Shown here in pieces: positions 1-6,683 of a DNA stretch of 11,991 bases. This DNA comes from an uncultured Eggerthellaceae bacterium. Its GTDB lineage: Bacteria; Actinomycetota; Coriobacteriia; Coriobacteriales; Eggerthellaceae. The position numbers and the translations under genes are program-made. The notes below the pieces were generated by a model. That model was not told the origin of the DNA and did no database searches. It saw only the letters and a program-made list of their open reading frames with translations. Position 1 is the first letter of the stretch, and each line of letters opens with the position of its first letter. Where the stretch lies: assembly GCA_934670115.1 (NCBI GenBank), contig CAKUOV010000056.1, forward strand, positions 1 through 11,991, read 5' to 3'.

Positions 1-10
1 GAAATTTGAC

Positions 11-38
11 AAAAGAAAAGCCGCTTGACCTGCGGCTT
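11..38 (-). terminator. Putative intrinsic terminator, minus strand
   Basis: AAGCCGC (18-24) and GCGGCTT (32-38) form a 7-bp GC-rich stem with a 7-nt loop. Read on the minus strand the stem is followed by TTCTTTTG, a U-rich tract, whereas the plus strand side is not T-rich. It therefore looks like the end of a minus-strand transcript originating somewhere between about 40 and 360, although no gene there is convincing. Confidence 0.6.
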
Positions 39-302
39 AGCTAACGAATCGGTGTGATCGAACTGCAAAACTCTGGAGCCAATTGCGGCAGATTTCGTAC
101 CGTTTGGGGATACGACTTCGAAAACCCACAAAGAAGTCACAGCTTCAACAAAGAACGACCACAAACACAGTTTAGCGCCCTGCGGCAAAACCCGTGGAGC
201 CATAGCACTCCCGCTTTGTCAACTTCTTTTGAGCCTTGTGCCCTGCGTTGTTCCCTGCGACTGACGGTTCCAGCATGCAAAAGCGCATTTCCTGTCACAT
301 CA

Positions 303-315
303 ATGGGACACCCAT
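303..315. promoter_or_regulatory. Palindromic operator-like site upstream of the WYL regulator
   Basis: ATGGG-ACA-CCCAT is a perfect 5-bp inverted repeat around a 3-bp centre. It sits just upstream of the proposed -35 box of the WYL regulator gene, where an activator or autoregulator could bind. Eleven bases of it (ATGGGACACCC) recur at 1986-1996, upstream of the unrelated minus-strand gene at 1906. The role as a protein-binding site is inference. Confidence 0.4.
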
Positions 316-328
316 CAGGTGAAAAAGC

Positions 329-357
329 TTTTCAAGCGAGTCTTTAAGAAGTAAAAT
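329..357 (+). promoter_or_regulatory. Probable promoter of the WYL regulator
   Basis: A -35-like TTTTCA (329-334) and a -10-like TAAAAT (352-357) are separated by 17 nt and lie about 30 nt before the proposed start codon at 389. The match to the sigma-70-type consensus is fair, not strong. Confidence 0.45.
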
Positions 358-388
358 ATATCATATGCTGCGAAAGATAGGAGGCATC

Positions 389-1369
389 ATGTCCGGTATG
401 GCAAATGGAAAGCTGCGCATTCTTTATGTCATGCGCATGCTGCAAGAAGAAACCGATTCCGAAAAAGGACTGTCCATGACAGCCATTATCCAACGTCTCG
501 CCGACTTTGGACTAACGGTCGATCGCAAAACCATTTATACCGATCTTGATACACTACGCGATTTCGGAATTAAAATCGACACTGCGCAGCGCAATCCTGT
601 TGAATATTACATCGAAAATCGTGACTTTGACCTGGATGAACTCATGCTTATGGTCGATGTCATACAAAGCTGCCGTTTCATCACGCAATCGCAATGCGAA
701 CGCATCTCACGCAACATCCGCTTGCTTGCAACCGACTACCAGCGGGAAAAGCTGGCGCGCCGCATCCATGTGGACGGTCGCGTAAAAGGCCGGGGCGATA
801 AAACGTTCGAAAGCATTGATGCCATCCATGAAGCAATGCGCCTGAAGCGCAAAATCCGCTTCACATACTGGAAGATTGGCCCCGATGGCGAGATGCACAT
901 TCAGCACGATGGAAAACCCTATGAAGTAACTCCTGTTCGCGTATCGTACAGCAACGACTTCTACTATCTTACTGCCTGGAGCGATTCGCACGAAGCCATG
1001 ACGGAGTATCGCATTGACCGCATGCGCAACGTTGCGCCTTCAGAGGAAAAAGCCACGCACAATGCTGAAATAAGCAACCATGAATTTAAAGTGCGCGATT
1101 CTCAATATTTCGGCCGGTTTGATGGCGAACTCGCAAAAGTCACGTTCGCCGTTGACCAGGACATGCTTGGCGCTGTCTATGATCGCTTCGGGAAGGACGC
1201 TGAAATCGAAGAGGACGAGAACGGCAACTGCATTGCGCGCGCATACGTGCGCGTGAGTCCCCAGTTTTTCGGATGGGTTGCCGGTCTAGATGGTAAAGTC
1301 CGCATTGATAAGCCAACGAAGCTTAAAGACGAATACCGCGATTACCTGCGCAAGCTCATTGCTGATTAA
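389..1369 (+). CDS. WYL-domain transcriptional regulator
   Basis: A 326-residue helix-turn-helix regulator of the WYL family. An N-terminal winged HTH of the DeoR/HTH_11 type covers about residues 8-62, with DRKTIYTDLDTLRDFG as the recognition region. A WYL domain follows at about 140-215 (FYYLTAW at 191-197 stands for the WYL signature), and a WCX-type C-terminal domain at about 248-325 ends in RDYLRKLIAD. Proteins of this family bind DNA and are thought to sense nucleic acid or nucleotide ligands; the target here is unknown. The start at ATG 389 is preferred over the in-frame ATG at 365 because AGGAGG (379-384) lies 4 nt before it. The gene stands alone on its strand, with a promoter-like sequence and a palindrome upstream and a strong terminator downstream. 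The family call is firm; the regulated genes cannot be named from the sequence. Confidence 0.92.
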   Translation: MSGMANGKLRILYVMRMLQEETDSEKGLSMTAIIQRLADFGLTVDRKTIYTDLDTLRDFGIKIDTAQRNPVEYYIENRDFDLDELMLMVDVIQSCRFITQSQCERISRNIRLLATDYQREKLARRIHVDGRVKGRGDKTFESIDAIHEAMRLKRKIRFTYWKIGPDGEMHIQHDGKPYEVTPVRVSYSNDFYYLTAWSDSHEAMTEYRIDRMRNVAPSEEKATHNAEISNHEFKVRDSQYFGRFDGELAKVTFAVDQDMLGAVYDRFGKDAEIEEDENGNCIARAYVRVSPQFFGWVAGLDGKVRIDKPTKLKDEYRDYLRKLIAD

Positions 1370-1390
1370 GCAGGTATGAATTCGCGCTTG

Positions 1391-1424
1391 AAAAGAGCGT
1401 CTCTGGTATGAGGCGCTCTTTTTC
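1391..1424 (+). terminator. Strong, probably bidirectional terminator
   Basis: AGAGCGTCTC (1394-1403), loop TGGTAT, and GAGGCGCTCT (1410-1419) form a 10-bp stem with one G-T pair, followed by TTTTC on the plus strand. On the minus strand the same stem is followed by TTTTC as well. It can therefore end both the WYL regulator transcript and that of the convergent gene ending at 1478. Confidence 0.85.
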
Positions 1425-1477
1425 ATGAACAAAAAAGCAATAAACCTTTTGATTGCGAGAGAATCTTGGGGCAACAG

Positions 1478-1906
1478 TTATTCAGCTCGTTTATCGCTTG
1501 CCACCCTTACCCATTGCCAGCATTTCTCGTTGCATTCATCGCGGTCGCGCGACACATTGATTCGTTTATGCTGATCAAGAGCCCCACGCCAAACGCAAAT
1601 GCCTTCTGCAGCACGACGAACCACTAAATCGAACGTTTCAAAGCGATATAAGATCAAATCGACATCGGCCCATGCGTCCTGGCAGCAATCCCAGACACGC
1701 CAGCTTTCGATATAGTCTTCGCTTGAAAGCAGGGTATCCAAATCTGCTTCGATGCTTGCCGCACATTCTGCGGATCCAAAGACAGTGAAGCTCTCGCTTA
1801 GTATAAGTCTACCGTCACAGGAGAATACAGGGCCGGCATTGCAAACCCGGGGCACAGAACCATTCTTGCTCGTGGATCCATACAGCATATTTGCGTACTC
1901 GGCCAT
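1478..1906 (-). CDS. Hypothetical Cys-rich protein of unknown family
   Basis: A 142-residue protein I do not recognise. It has no signal peptide or membrane segment. It contains eight cysteines (about residues 22, 30, 48, 74, 75, 104, 125 and 129), including a CC pair and a C-x3-C near the C-terminus, and is rich in Trp and acidic residues (WRVWDCCQDAWADVDL at about 69-84). The cysteines could bind a metal or be incidental. The start is ATG 1906, because AAGGAG lies 10 nt before it. The frame stays open further upstream into the tRNA-Pro gene, but that extension is an artefact. The gene converges on the WYL regulator and shares the bidirectional terminator at 1391-1424. A GGGACACCC element like the one before the regulator lies about 80 nt upstream. 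The coding call rests on the ribosome-binding site and sustained frame. Confidence 0.65.
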   Translation of the reverse strand: MAEYANMLYGSTSKNGSVPRVCNAGPVFSCDGRLILSESFTVFGSAECAASIEADLDTLLSSEDYIESWRVWDCCQDAWADVDLILYRFETFDLVVRRAAEGICVWRGALDQHKRINVSRDRDECNEKCWQWVRVASDKRAE

Positions 1907-1985
1907 TTCCCTACATCTCCTTTCACCGTGATTTCCTATTGTTGTTGCCATAATAGTCCATACGCTTTTGCAGCATGGGCACTCT

Positions 1986-1996
1986 ATGGGACACCC
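1986..1996. promoter_or_regulatory. Second copy of the ATGGGACACCC element
   Basis: The 11-bp ATGGGACACCC matches the site at 303-313 exactly. It lies about 40 bp upstream of a possible -10 box (TATTAT on the minus strand, 1954-1949) for the gene starting at 1906. Next to it, GCGAAAA (1997-2003) and TTTTCGC (2010-2016) form a 7-bp hairpin; the copy at 303 is also followed closely by GAAAAAGCTTTTC. No good -35 box was found here. Confidence 0.35.
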
Positions 1997-2030
1997 GCGA
2001 AAAAATTTCTTTTCGCATGCTTCACGACAA

Positions 2031-2062
2031 AAGAAAAAGGCCAGAAGCATAAGCTTCTGACC
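2031..2062 (-). terminator. Terminator of tRNA-Pro
   Basis: GGCCAGAAGC (2039-2048) and GCTTCTGACC (2053-2062) pair over 10 bp, including one G-T, around a 4-nt loop. On the minus strand the stem is followed by TTTTTC. It begins 10 nt after the encoded CCA of the tRNA. Confidence 0.85.
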
Positions 2063-2072
2063 TGCAAATTCA

Positions 2073-2149
<77 letters not shown>

Positions 2150-2167
2150 TTGCAAAACAGCTTGTTT

Positions 2168-2196
2168 ATAATACGCATTGCTCAGAAATAAATCAA
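2168..2196 (-). promoter_or_regulatory. Promoter of tRNA-Pro
   Basis: On the minus strand TTGATT (2196-2191) and TATTAT (2173-2168) are separated by exactly 17 nt, close to the sigma-70-type consensus. The -10 box lies about 18 nt before the tRNA 5' end. Confidence 0.75.
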
Positions 2197-2206
2197 GCTC
2201 ATTTTT

Positions 2207-2225
2207 GAAAAAGTTTGACTTTTTC
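2207..2225 (-). terminator. Possible weak terminator after serA
   Basis: GAAAAAGT (2207-2214) and ACTTTTTC (2218-2225) form an 8-bp, AT-rich stem with a 3-nt loop about 57 nt after the serA stop codon. The T-rich run is part of the stem, not after it, so it is a poor intrinsic terminator. It is listed because nothing better separates serA from the tRNA promoter. Confidence 0.3.
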
Positions 2226-2281
2226 TTTCGCTACGCATCAAAGAAAAGCTCCACATGCGCGGTCGAACATCAATCAAGACA

Positions 2282-3202
2282 TTATTTCATGTTAACGCAG
2301 TGATTGCGCTCGCCCGTTTTCAGGTATGTCATAACGTCCTTAACCGCCATAATGGCGCAATTATCTTCCGATTCGGCCGTGGAAGCGCCCAAATGCGGCA
2401 GCACAATAGCGTTTTCCATTGCCATAACAGCGGGAGTCGCAAAATCGGTCACGTACTTGCGCACTTTGCCAGAAGCAAGCGCTTGCGTCATAGCTTCAGC
2501 GTCAACCAACGTATCGCGCGAGAAGTTCAGGAAAACGCATCCGGACTTCATTTGTTCGCACGCAGCAGCGTCGATCATACCGATGGTGCCCTCCATGGCA
2601 GGCACATGAATGGTAATGTAGTCGCAATGCTGGTAGATATCCGCCAGCTCGGCGGTAAACGTCATATCGGACGAAATCGCTGCAGCTGCATCGGCCGGAA
2701 GATACGGATCATAGCCAATCGTCTTCATGCCCAATGCTTCGGCGCTGCGAACAACCAGTTTGCCAATGGCGCCCAGTCCGATAACGCCCAGCGTCTTTCC
2801 CATGATCTCGCCGCCCGCAAAAGCTTTCTTCGCTTTCTCGGCACTCTTCCCGATCGCAGGATCATCGGCGTTTTCCTTGCACCATTCAATGCCACCCAAA
2901 ACATCACGCGCCGCAAGCAGCATACCGCACAGAACAAGCTCCTTCACGCCATTAGCATTTGCGCCGGGCGTGTTGAAAACAGGAATACCGCGCTCAGCCA
3001 ATGCGGCGGTGGGAATATTGTTGTAGCCCGCACCGGCGCGCGCAATCACTTTCACATTATCAGGAATGTCCATCGACAGCATATCAGCGCTGCGCACTAA
3101 AATGGCATCGGCCTGCGCAATGTCATCGGTCAGTTCGAATTCATCGGTCAAATGGCTCAATCCAACCTGAGAAATGTTGTTCAAGCAGAGAATTTTGTAC
3201 AT
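2282..3202 (-). CDS. serA: D-3-phosphoglycerate dehydrogenase, short form without ACT domain
   Basis: A 306-residue D-isomer-specific 2-hydroxyacid dehydrogenase of the SerA type, which oxidises 3-phosphoglycerate with NAD+ in the first step of serine synthesis. The N-terminal substrate domain contains ARAGAGYNNI and FNTPGANANGV (about 54-87). The Rossmann domain has GLGAIG at 142-147 with an acidic residue (YDP, 164-166) in the NAD region. Catalytic Arg229 (NFSRDTLVD) and His270 (PHLGAST) are present; the Glu usual between them is not seen in its canonical place (TDFATP). Relatives near 385 residues carry a C-terminal ACT domain, whereas this one stops in the linker after the catalytic domain, so serine feedback through ACT is unlikely. 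ATG 3202 is chosen over the GTG at 3211, because AGGAAGAGG ends 8 nt before it. No serC or serB is adjacent. A related hydroxyacid dehydrogenase of other specificity is possible. Confidence 0.85.
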   Translation of the reverse strand: MYKILCLNNISQVGLSHLTDEFELTDDIAQADAILVRSADMLSMDIPDNVKVIARAGAGYNNIPTAALAERGIPVFNTPGANANGVKELVLCGMLLAARDVLGGIEWCKENADDPAIGKSAEKAKKAFAGGEIMGKTLGVIGLGAIGKLVVRSAEALGMKTIGYDPYLPADAAAAISSDMTFTAELADIYQHCDYITIHVPAMEGTIGMIDAAACEQMKSGCVFLNFSRDTLVDAEAMTQALASGKVRKYVTDFATPAVMAMENAIVLPHLGASTAESEDNCAIMAVKDVMTYLKTGERNHCVNMK

Positions 3203-3308
3203 AAAAGGCACCTCTTCCTTTTCGACGCGATTATGTTCACTTATTTTCCAGTATGACGCATTGCCATCGGTTTTTTACCAGCATCGGTCCGAAAATCCAC
3301 GAACGAAC

Positions 3309-4580
3309 TTACGAAAGCGGCGCTTTCGCCAACAATGCAACTGCTTCATCAAGGATCGCCTGCGCTAAATCCTGCTTCGACTTAAGACCAAACGGCTTTA
3401 CGGACTCACCAGTAACGAAAAGAGCCTCGTCTTCGTCAACGCCAAAGCCTTTACCCGCAGAAACATCATTTGCAACAATGGCATGAGCACCTTTCGATGC
3501 AAGTTTCTTGCGAGCGTTTTCCACCACATCGTTTGTTTCGGCAGCAAAACCGATGACAACTTGGCCAGGTTTCTTCGCATGACCACATGCCTTCAGGATA
3601 TCAGGGTTCTCTACCAGGGAAATTGAAGACAACGCTGCATCATCGGTGCCTTTCTTGAGCTTCACGTCCGAAACGCAAGCAGGACGCATATCGGAAACAG
3701 CGGCGCTGAAAATAGCAATATCGCAATCCGGGAATGCTTTTTCGCAAGCGGACATCATGTCGCATGCGGTCTTTACCGGAACAAGCTCAACGCCTGCAGG
3801 CGGCTCAAGAGAAACCGGGCCCGAGACCAAAACAACATCCGCACCGCGATCGCGCGCAGCACCTGCCAGGGCGTAACCCATCTTCCCCGATGAAGGATTT
3901 GAGATGAAGCGCACTGGATCAATAGGTTCAATGGTTGGACCAGCCGTAATCATGATTTTCTTGCCCATAAGGTCTTTCTTTGCAGAGCAAGCCAACCCCA
4001 ATGCCTCATCATTTGCACCCTCTGAACCGCGCAGCATGTCATCGACAACGCAAGCAAGGTATTCGGGGTCGGGCATGCGACCCTTCCCCACTTCGCCGCA
4101 CGCAAGATAGCCTTCATCTGCCTCGACGATAGTGATTCCGCGCGATGCAAGCGTCTTCAGGTTCTGCTGTGTTGCAACGTTTTCATACATATGAACGTTC
4201 ATCGCAGGCGCGACAACCAGCGGCGCCTGTGTTGCAAGAGCCGTTGTGGTAAGCAAATCATCGGCAATGCCACAAGCTATTTTTGCAGCAACATTAGCCG
4301 TGCACGGCGCAATAATGAACAGGTCTGCCTCAGCTGCAAGAGAAATATGGTAGATGGGGTCCGCAGCACCTGTGAATAAATCGACAGCAACCGGTTCGTT
4401 TGTTAGCGCACGAAACGTTGTAGGGTCAACAAAATGCGTTGCGTTTTTCGTCATGACAACCTTCACGCGATACCCTTTTTTTTGCAGTGCGCGCACCAGC
4501 TCACACGCTTTATAAACGGCAATGCAGCCGGTAACGCCCACAAGAACCGTTTTCTGGGTCGATTCCATTGAGTTGCCCAT
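3309..4580 (-). CDS. coaBC: Bifunctional CoaBC (phosphopantothenoylcysteine decarboxylase/synthetase)
   Basis: A 423-residue fusion enzyme that joins 4'-phosphopantothenate to cysteine (CoaB half) and decarboxylates the product to 4'-phosphopantetheine (CoaC half) in cytosolic coenzyme A synthesis. The FMN-binding CoaC half covers about residues 10-185, with TGCIAVYKA, active-site His78 (YHISLA), PCTAN (92-96), PAMN (125-128) and the substrate-clamp Cys161 in ACGEVGKGRM. The CoaB half, about 205-420, has AGPTIEPIDPVRFISNPSSG, AAVSDMRP, GFAAET and VANDVS. Length and motif order are normal. ATG 4580 directly abuts the stop codon of the ferrochelatase-like gene (TAA then ATG), and its AAGGAGG lies inside that gene's last codons, so the two are translationally coupled. 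A 7-bp hairpin (3312-3328) overlaps the final codons but lacks a U-tract. Confidence 0.95.
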   Translation of the reverse strand: MGNSMESTQKTVLVGVTGCIAVYKACELVRALQKKGYRVKVVMTKNATHFVDPTTFRALTNEPVAVDLFTGAADPIYHISLAAEADLFIIAPCTANVAAKIACGIADDLLTTTALATQAPLVVAPAMNVHMYENVATQQNLKTLASRGITIVEADEGYLACGEVGKGRMPDPEYLACVVDDMLRGSEGANDEALGLACSAKKDLMGKKIMITAGPTIEPIDPVRFISNPSSGKMGYALAGAARDRGADVVLVSGPVSLEPPAGVELVPVKTACDMMSACEKAFPDCDIAIFSAAVSDMRPACVSDVKLKKGTDDAALSSISLVENPDILKACGHAKKPGQVVIGFAAETNDVVENARKKLASKGAHAIVANDVSAGKGFGVDEDEALFVTGESVKPFGLKSKQDLAQAILDEAVALLAKAPLS

Positions 4581-5630
4581 TTAGTCCTCCTTCAGGTAGG
4601 GTGCCAGAATACTGGACAGAACCTTCAAGTGAGCCCGCGTTTTACCCAAGGCGGGCACATAAACAAAATTATCGCCATCGACTACCAGCGAATGCATGCC
4701 GCCGGAATTCTCTTCGCTGCGACAAACGTTGAACGCACGGCGCAGCTTCCGATTCACATAATACTGCGTTTGAATGCCCTCGCATGCGTATCCAGGGCAC
4801 ACCACGAACATACGACCTTCGCAAAATCTTCCCCAACGTTCAACGACATCGCTCACCTTGGGATCAAGATGCTCGCCGGGCTTGTATGGTAGATCGAAAT
4901 ACGCCATGGTCCAAGCATTTCGCGGCAACCCGAGCTCACCCGCAACCGCAAGGCTTGTTGCTCCTGTTTGCAGCTCGTAATCATCGCCGCGTTCGATATC
5001 AGCCACTGGGATAGAGCTGTACGCCACCAACAAACGATCGCCCACAGCCGCATTAAATCCCGCATGCTCAATCGAGGCAGCCAGCGCACGCGCATACATC
5101 TCGTTGTTGTAATAACTATCAAGATACGTAATACGAGCTTTCACGTGGGTGCGCAGTTGCGCATCTTTAACGTGCCCACGTAACGTTTTATCAGTTGAAA
5201 AAGAGCCCTGCGGAAAGAGCGGGAATATTATTATTCGATTGCAATTATTGTCTCTCAAATGGGAAAACGCTTTATCTATGCTTTGCGCGCCATACAGCGT
5301 TGCAGCGCAGATAACCAACGAGTCGCCGTCATCGAGACGCTGCTGAAGCTTACTGCTCAAAGCAAGCAGCGCTTGCCCTTCGGGAAAATTCCCTTGCGGC
5401 CAAATCGCCTGAAACGAAGCAGCGCTTTGTCGCGCCACACGACGAAGCAAGCCAAAACGAACCTTTACCCACCAAAGAAAACGGTTCCCTCTTCTGCAAT
5501 GGCGATCCAGCAAAACGCTCTTGCAAAAACGACGTACTGCCCTTGAAGAGGCATCTATCGGCTCACCGTAGCCGACTAAAACGACGCCCGTTTTCCGCTT
5601 GATCGGAACATCTTCAGGCTTTCTTCTCAT
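4581..5630 (-). CDS. Ferrochelatase (HemH/CpfC)-family protein with substituted catalytic residues
   Basis: A 349-residue protein with the layout of the ferrochelatase family, which inserts Fe2+ into (copro)porphyrin. The N-terminus has VVLVGYGEP (16-24), matching the family's first strand and keeping the Tyr seen in Gram-positive enzymes. IIIFPLFPQGSFST (133-146) matches the conserved PLFPQ region. AYSSIP (203-208), GDDYELQTGATS and LGLPRNAWTMAYF follow in the family order, then VVCPGYACEGIQTQ (276-289). By motif alignment the invariant His (SAHSLP or SFHGLP in true enzymes) is Ser205, and the Glu of the late motif (DHLEVL or DCLETL) is Gln287. Iron insertion by the classic mechanism is therefore doubtful. 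It sits between rluD and coaBC, with start ATG 5630 lying 6 nt after the rluD stop and a weak GGGGA signal. It could be a repurposed chelatase, a porphyrin-binding protein, or a chelatase with displaced residues. Family membership is fairly sure; function is not. Confidence 0.75.
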   Translation of the reverse strand: MRRKPEDVPIKRKTGVVLVGYGEPIDASSRAVRRFCKSVLLDRHCRRGNRFLWWVKVRFGLLRRVARQSAASFQAIWPQGNFPEGQALLALSSKLQQRLDDGDSLVICAATLYGAQSIDKAFSHLRDNNCNRIIIFPLFPQGSFSTDKTLRGHVKDAQLRTHVKARITYLDSYYNNEMYARALAASIEHAGFNAAVGDRLLVAYSSIPVADIERGDDYELQTGATSLAVAGELGLPRNAWTMAYFDLPYKPGEHLDPKVSDVVERWGRFCEGRMFVVCPGYACEGIQTQYYVNRKLRRAFNVCRSEENSGGMHSLVVDGDNFVYVPALGKTRAHLKVLSSILAPYLKED

Positions 5631-5636
5631 GGCGTA

Positions 5637-6683
5637 TCATCCCCAAAACGATTCAAGGCAAGGTACCGAAGCAGTCGCTAGACGCTCGAACAATTCGCGT
5701 CCTGCTTCCGTACGACCAGCGCTTCTTTCGGCAAGACCGTCAAGAACAGCCTGTAAATCTGCCGGCAAACGATCGTCGAAATCAAGATGCTCCTGGGTAA
5801 CAGGATGGTCGAAAGCAAGATGGAACGAATGGAGGAATTGCCGCTCGAGCCCTAACGACGCACTTGCGTGGCGCGGCGCATGAGCCGTATACAACGGATC
5901 GCCGACAAGCGGATGCCGCGTATATTCCATGTGCACACGAATCTGATGTGTGCGGCCCGTGAAAAGCTTGCAATCGATAAGCGTGTAGCCATCATCGTTT
6001 CGATCTGCTTCGAAACGCTCGAGCACGCGAAACGTGGTCAGAGCATCACGTGCCGAATCAACATCGCGAATCGCCATGCGTAAACGCTCGGTAGCATGGC
6101 GTGCAATGGGGGCATCCACCATACCGCTATCATGCGCAATGCGCCCATGGACAAGCGCGAGGTAATGACGATCGATTTCACGCGCCTGAATGCTTTCCAT
6201 AAGCGCTTGACCAGCATCGTTCGTCTTAGCGGCAAGCATTAAGCCGCTCGTGTCCATATCCAAACGATGCACAATGCCTAAACGGTCATCGTCGCCCTGC
6301 ACATTGCATAAATGATCGTAGCCGCAATGATTGATAAGCGCGTTCACCAACGTTCCATCGTAATGATCAACCGACGGATGACACACCAACCCCGCTTGCT
6401 TGGAAATGACCAGCAAATAATCGTCTTCAAAACGAACATCAAGCGGAATATCCTGACCGCTCACAATATGCTCAAGCGCTTCTTCAACTTCGTAATAAAC
6501 GAAATCGCCCGCTTTAAGCACGTACTTCTTTGCTGCGGCGCTACCATTTACCAGAACGCTACCGCTTTCGCACGCCTTGGCAGCAGCACTCCTGCTGGCA
6601 TAAGCATCGCGATTTGCCAACGCAGAATCAAGGCGCTGGCCAGCATCGCTTATATCAGCGCGGAAAGAAAACGACTTACTCAT
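5637..6683 (-). CDS. rluD: RluD-type 23S rRNA pseudouridine synthase
   Basis: A 348-residue pseudouridine synthase of the RluA/RluD family, which isomerises uridines in large-subunit rRNA. An N-terminal S4-like RNA-binding domain spans about residues 14-65 (GQRLDSALAN to SGSVLVNG). The catalytic domain contains the IVHRLDMDTSGLML signature (137-150), with Asp142 as the expected nucleophile, and GRTHQIRVH (243-251). GDPLY and the C-terminal LHSFHLAFDHP also fit the family. Start ATG 6683 overlaps the lspA stop codon by 8 nt (ATGAGTAA) and has GAAGG about 9 nt upstream. The in-frame ATGs upstream at 6689 and 6725 are poorer and would overlap lspA more. RluD follows LspA in many bacteria. The exact rRNA target cannot be read from the sequence. 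The C-terminus is about 40 residues longer than the catalytic fold. Confidence 0.9.
   Translation of the reverse strand: MSKSFSFRADISDAGQRLDSALANRDAYASRSAAAKACESGSVLVNGSAAAKKYVLKAGDFVYYEVEEALEHIVSGQDIPLDVRFEDDYLLVISKQAGLVCHPSVDHYDGTLVNALINHCGYDHLCNVQGDDDRLGIVHRLDMDTSGLMLAAKTNDAGQALMESIQAREIDRHYLALVHGRIAHDSGMVDAPIARHATERLRMAIRDVDSARDALTTFRVLERFEADRNDDGYTLIDCKLFTGRTHQIRVHMEYTRHPLVGDPLYTAHAPRHASASLGLERQFLHSFHLAFDHPVTQEHLDFDDRLPADLQAVLDGLAERSAGRTEAGRELFERLATASVPCLESFWG

Larger units (their letters stand above)
1..388. other. Intergenic stretch with no confident gene
   Basis: This stretch lies before the WYL regulator and holds no gene I can support. A plus-strand frame from a GTG at 54 to 347 is open but has no ribosome-binding site and no recognisable domain. 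On the minus strand a frame begins with ATG at 203, preceded by GGGAG, and stays open through the left edge; it begins MAPRVLPQGAKL and would read through the hairpin at 18-38. It contains GACTTC (114-119) and GAAGTC (133-138) as an inverted repeat, and GGAGCC and TGCGGCA each occur twice (about 75-90 and 181-201). The minus strand could be a small RNA, a small ORF or a decayed gene ending at the hairpin. I see no tRNA, tmRNA or RNase P signature. Confidence 0.5.

Noticed and set aside
54..347. 97-codon plus-strand open frame
   Set aside because: No ribosome-binding site before its GTG, no recognisable domain, and the opposite strand is equally open.
2255..3100. Plus-strand open frame of 281 codons
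   Set aside because: It is antisense to serA and has no family features.
3312..3328. CGAAAGC-GGC-GCTTTCG hairpin at the end of coaBC as a terminator
   Set aside because: It lies inside the last codons and has no U-tract on the minus strand; at most it stabilises the mRNA end.
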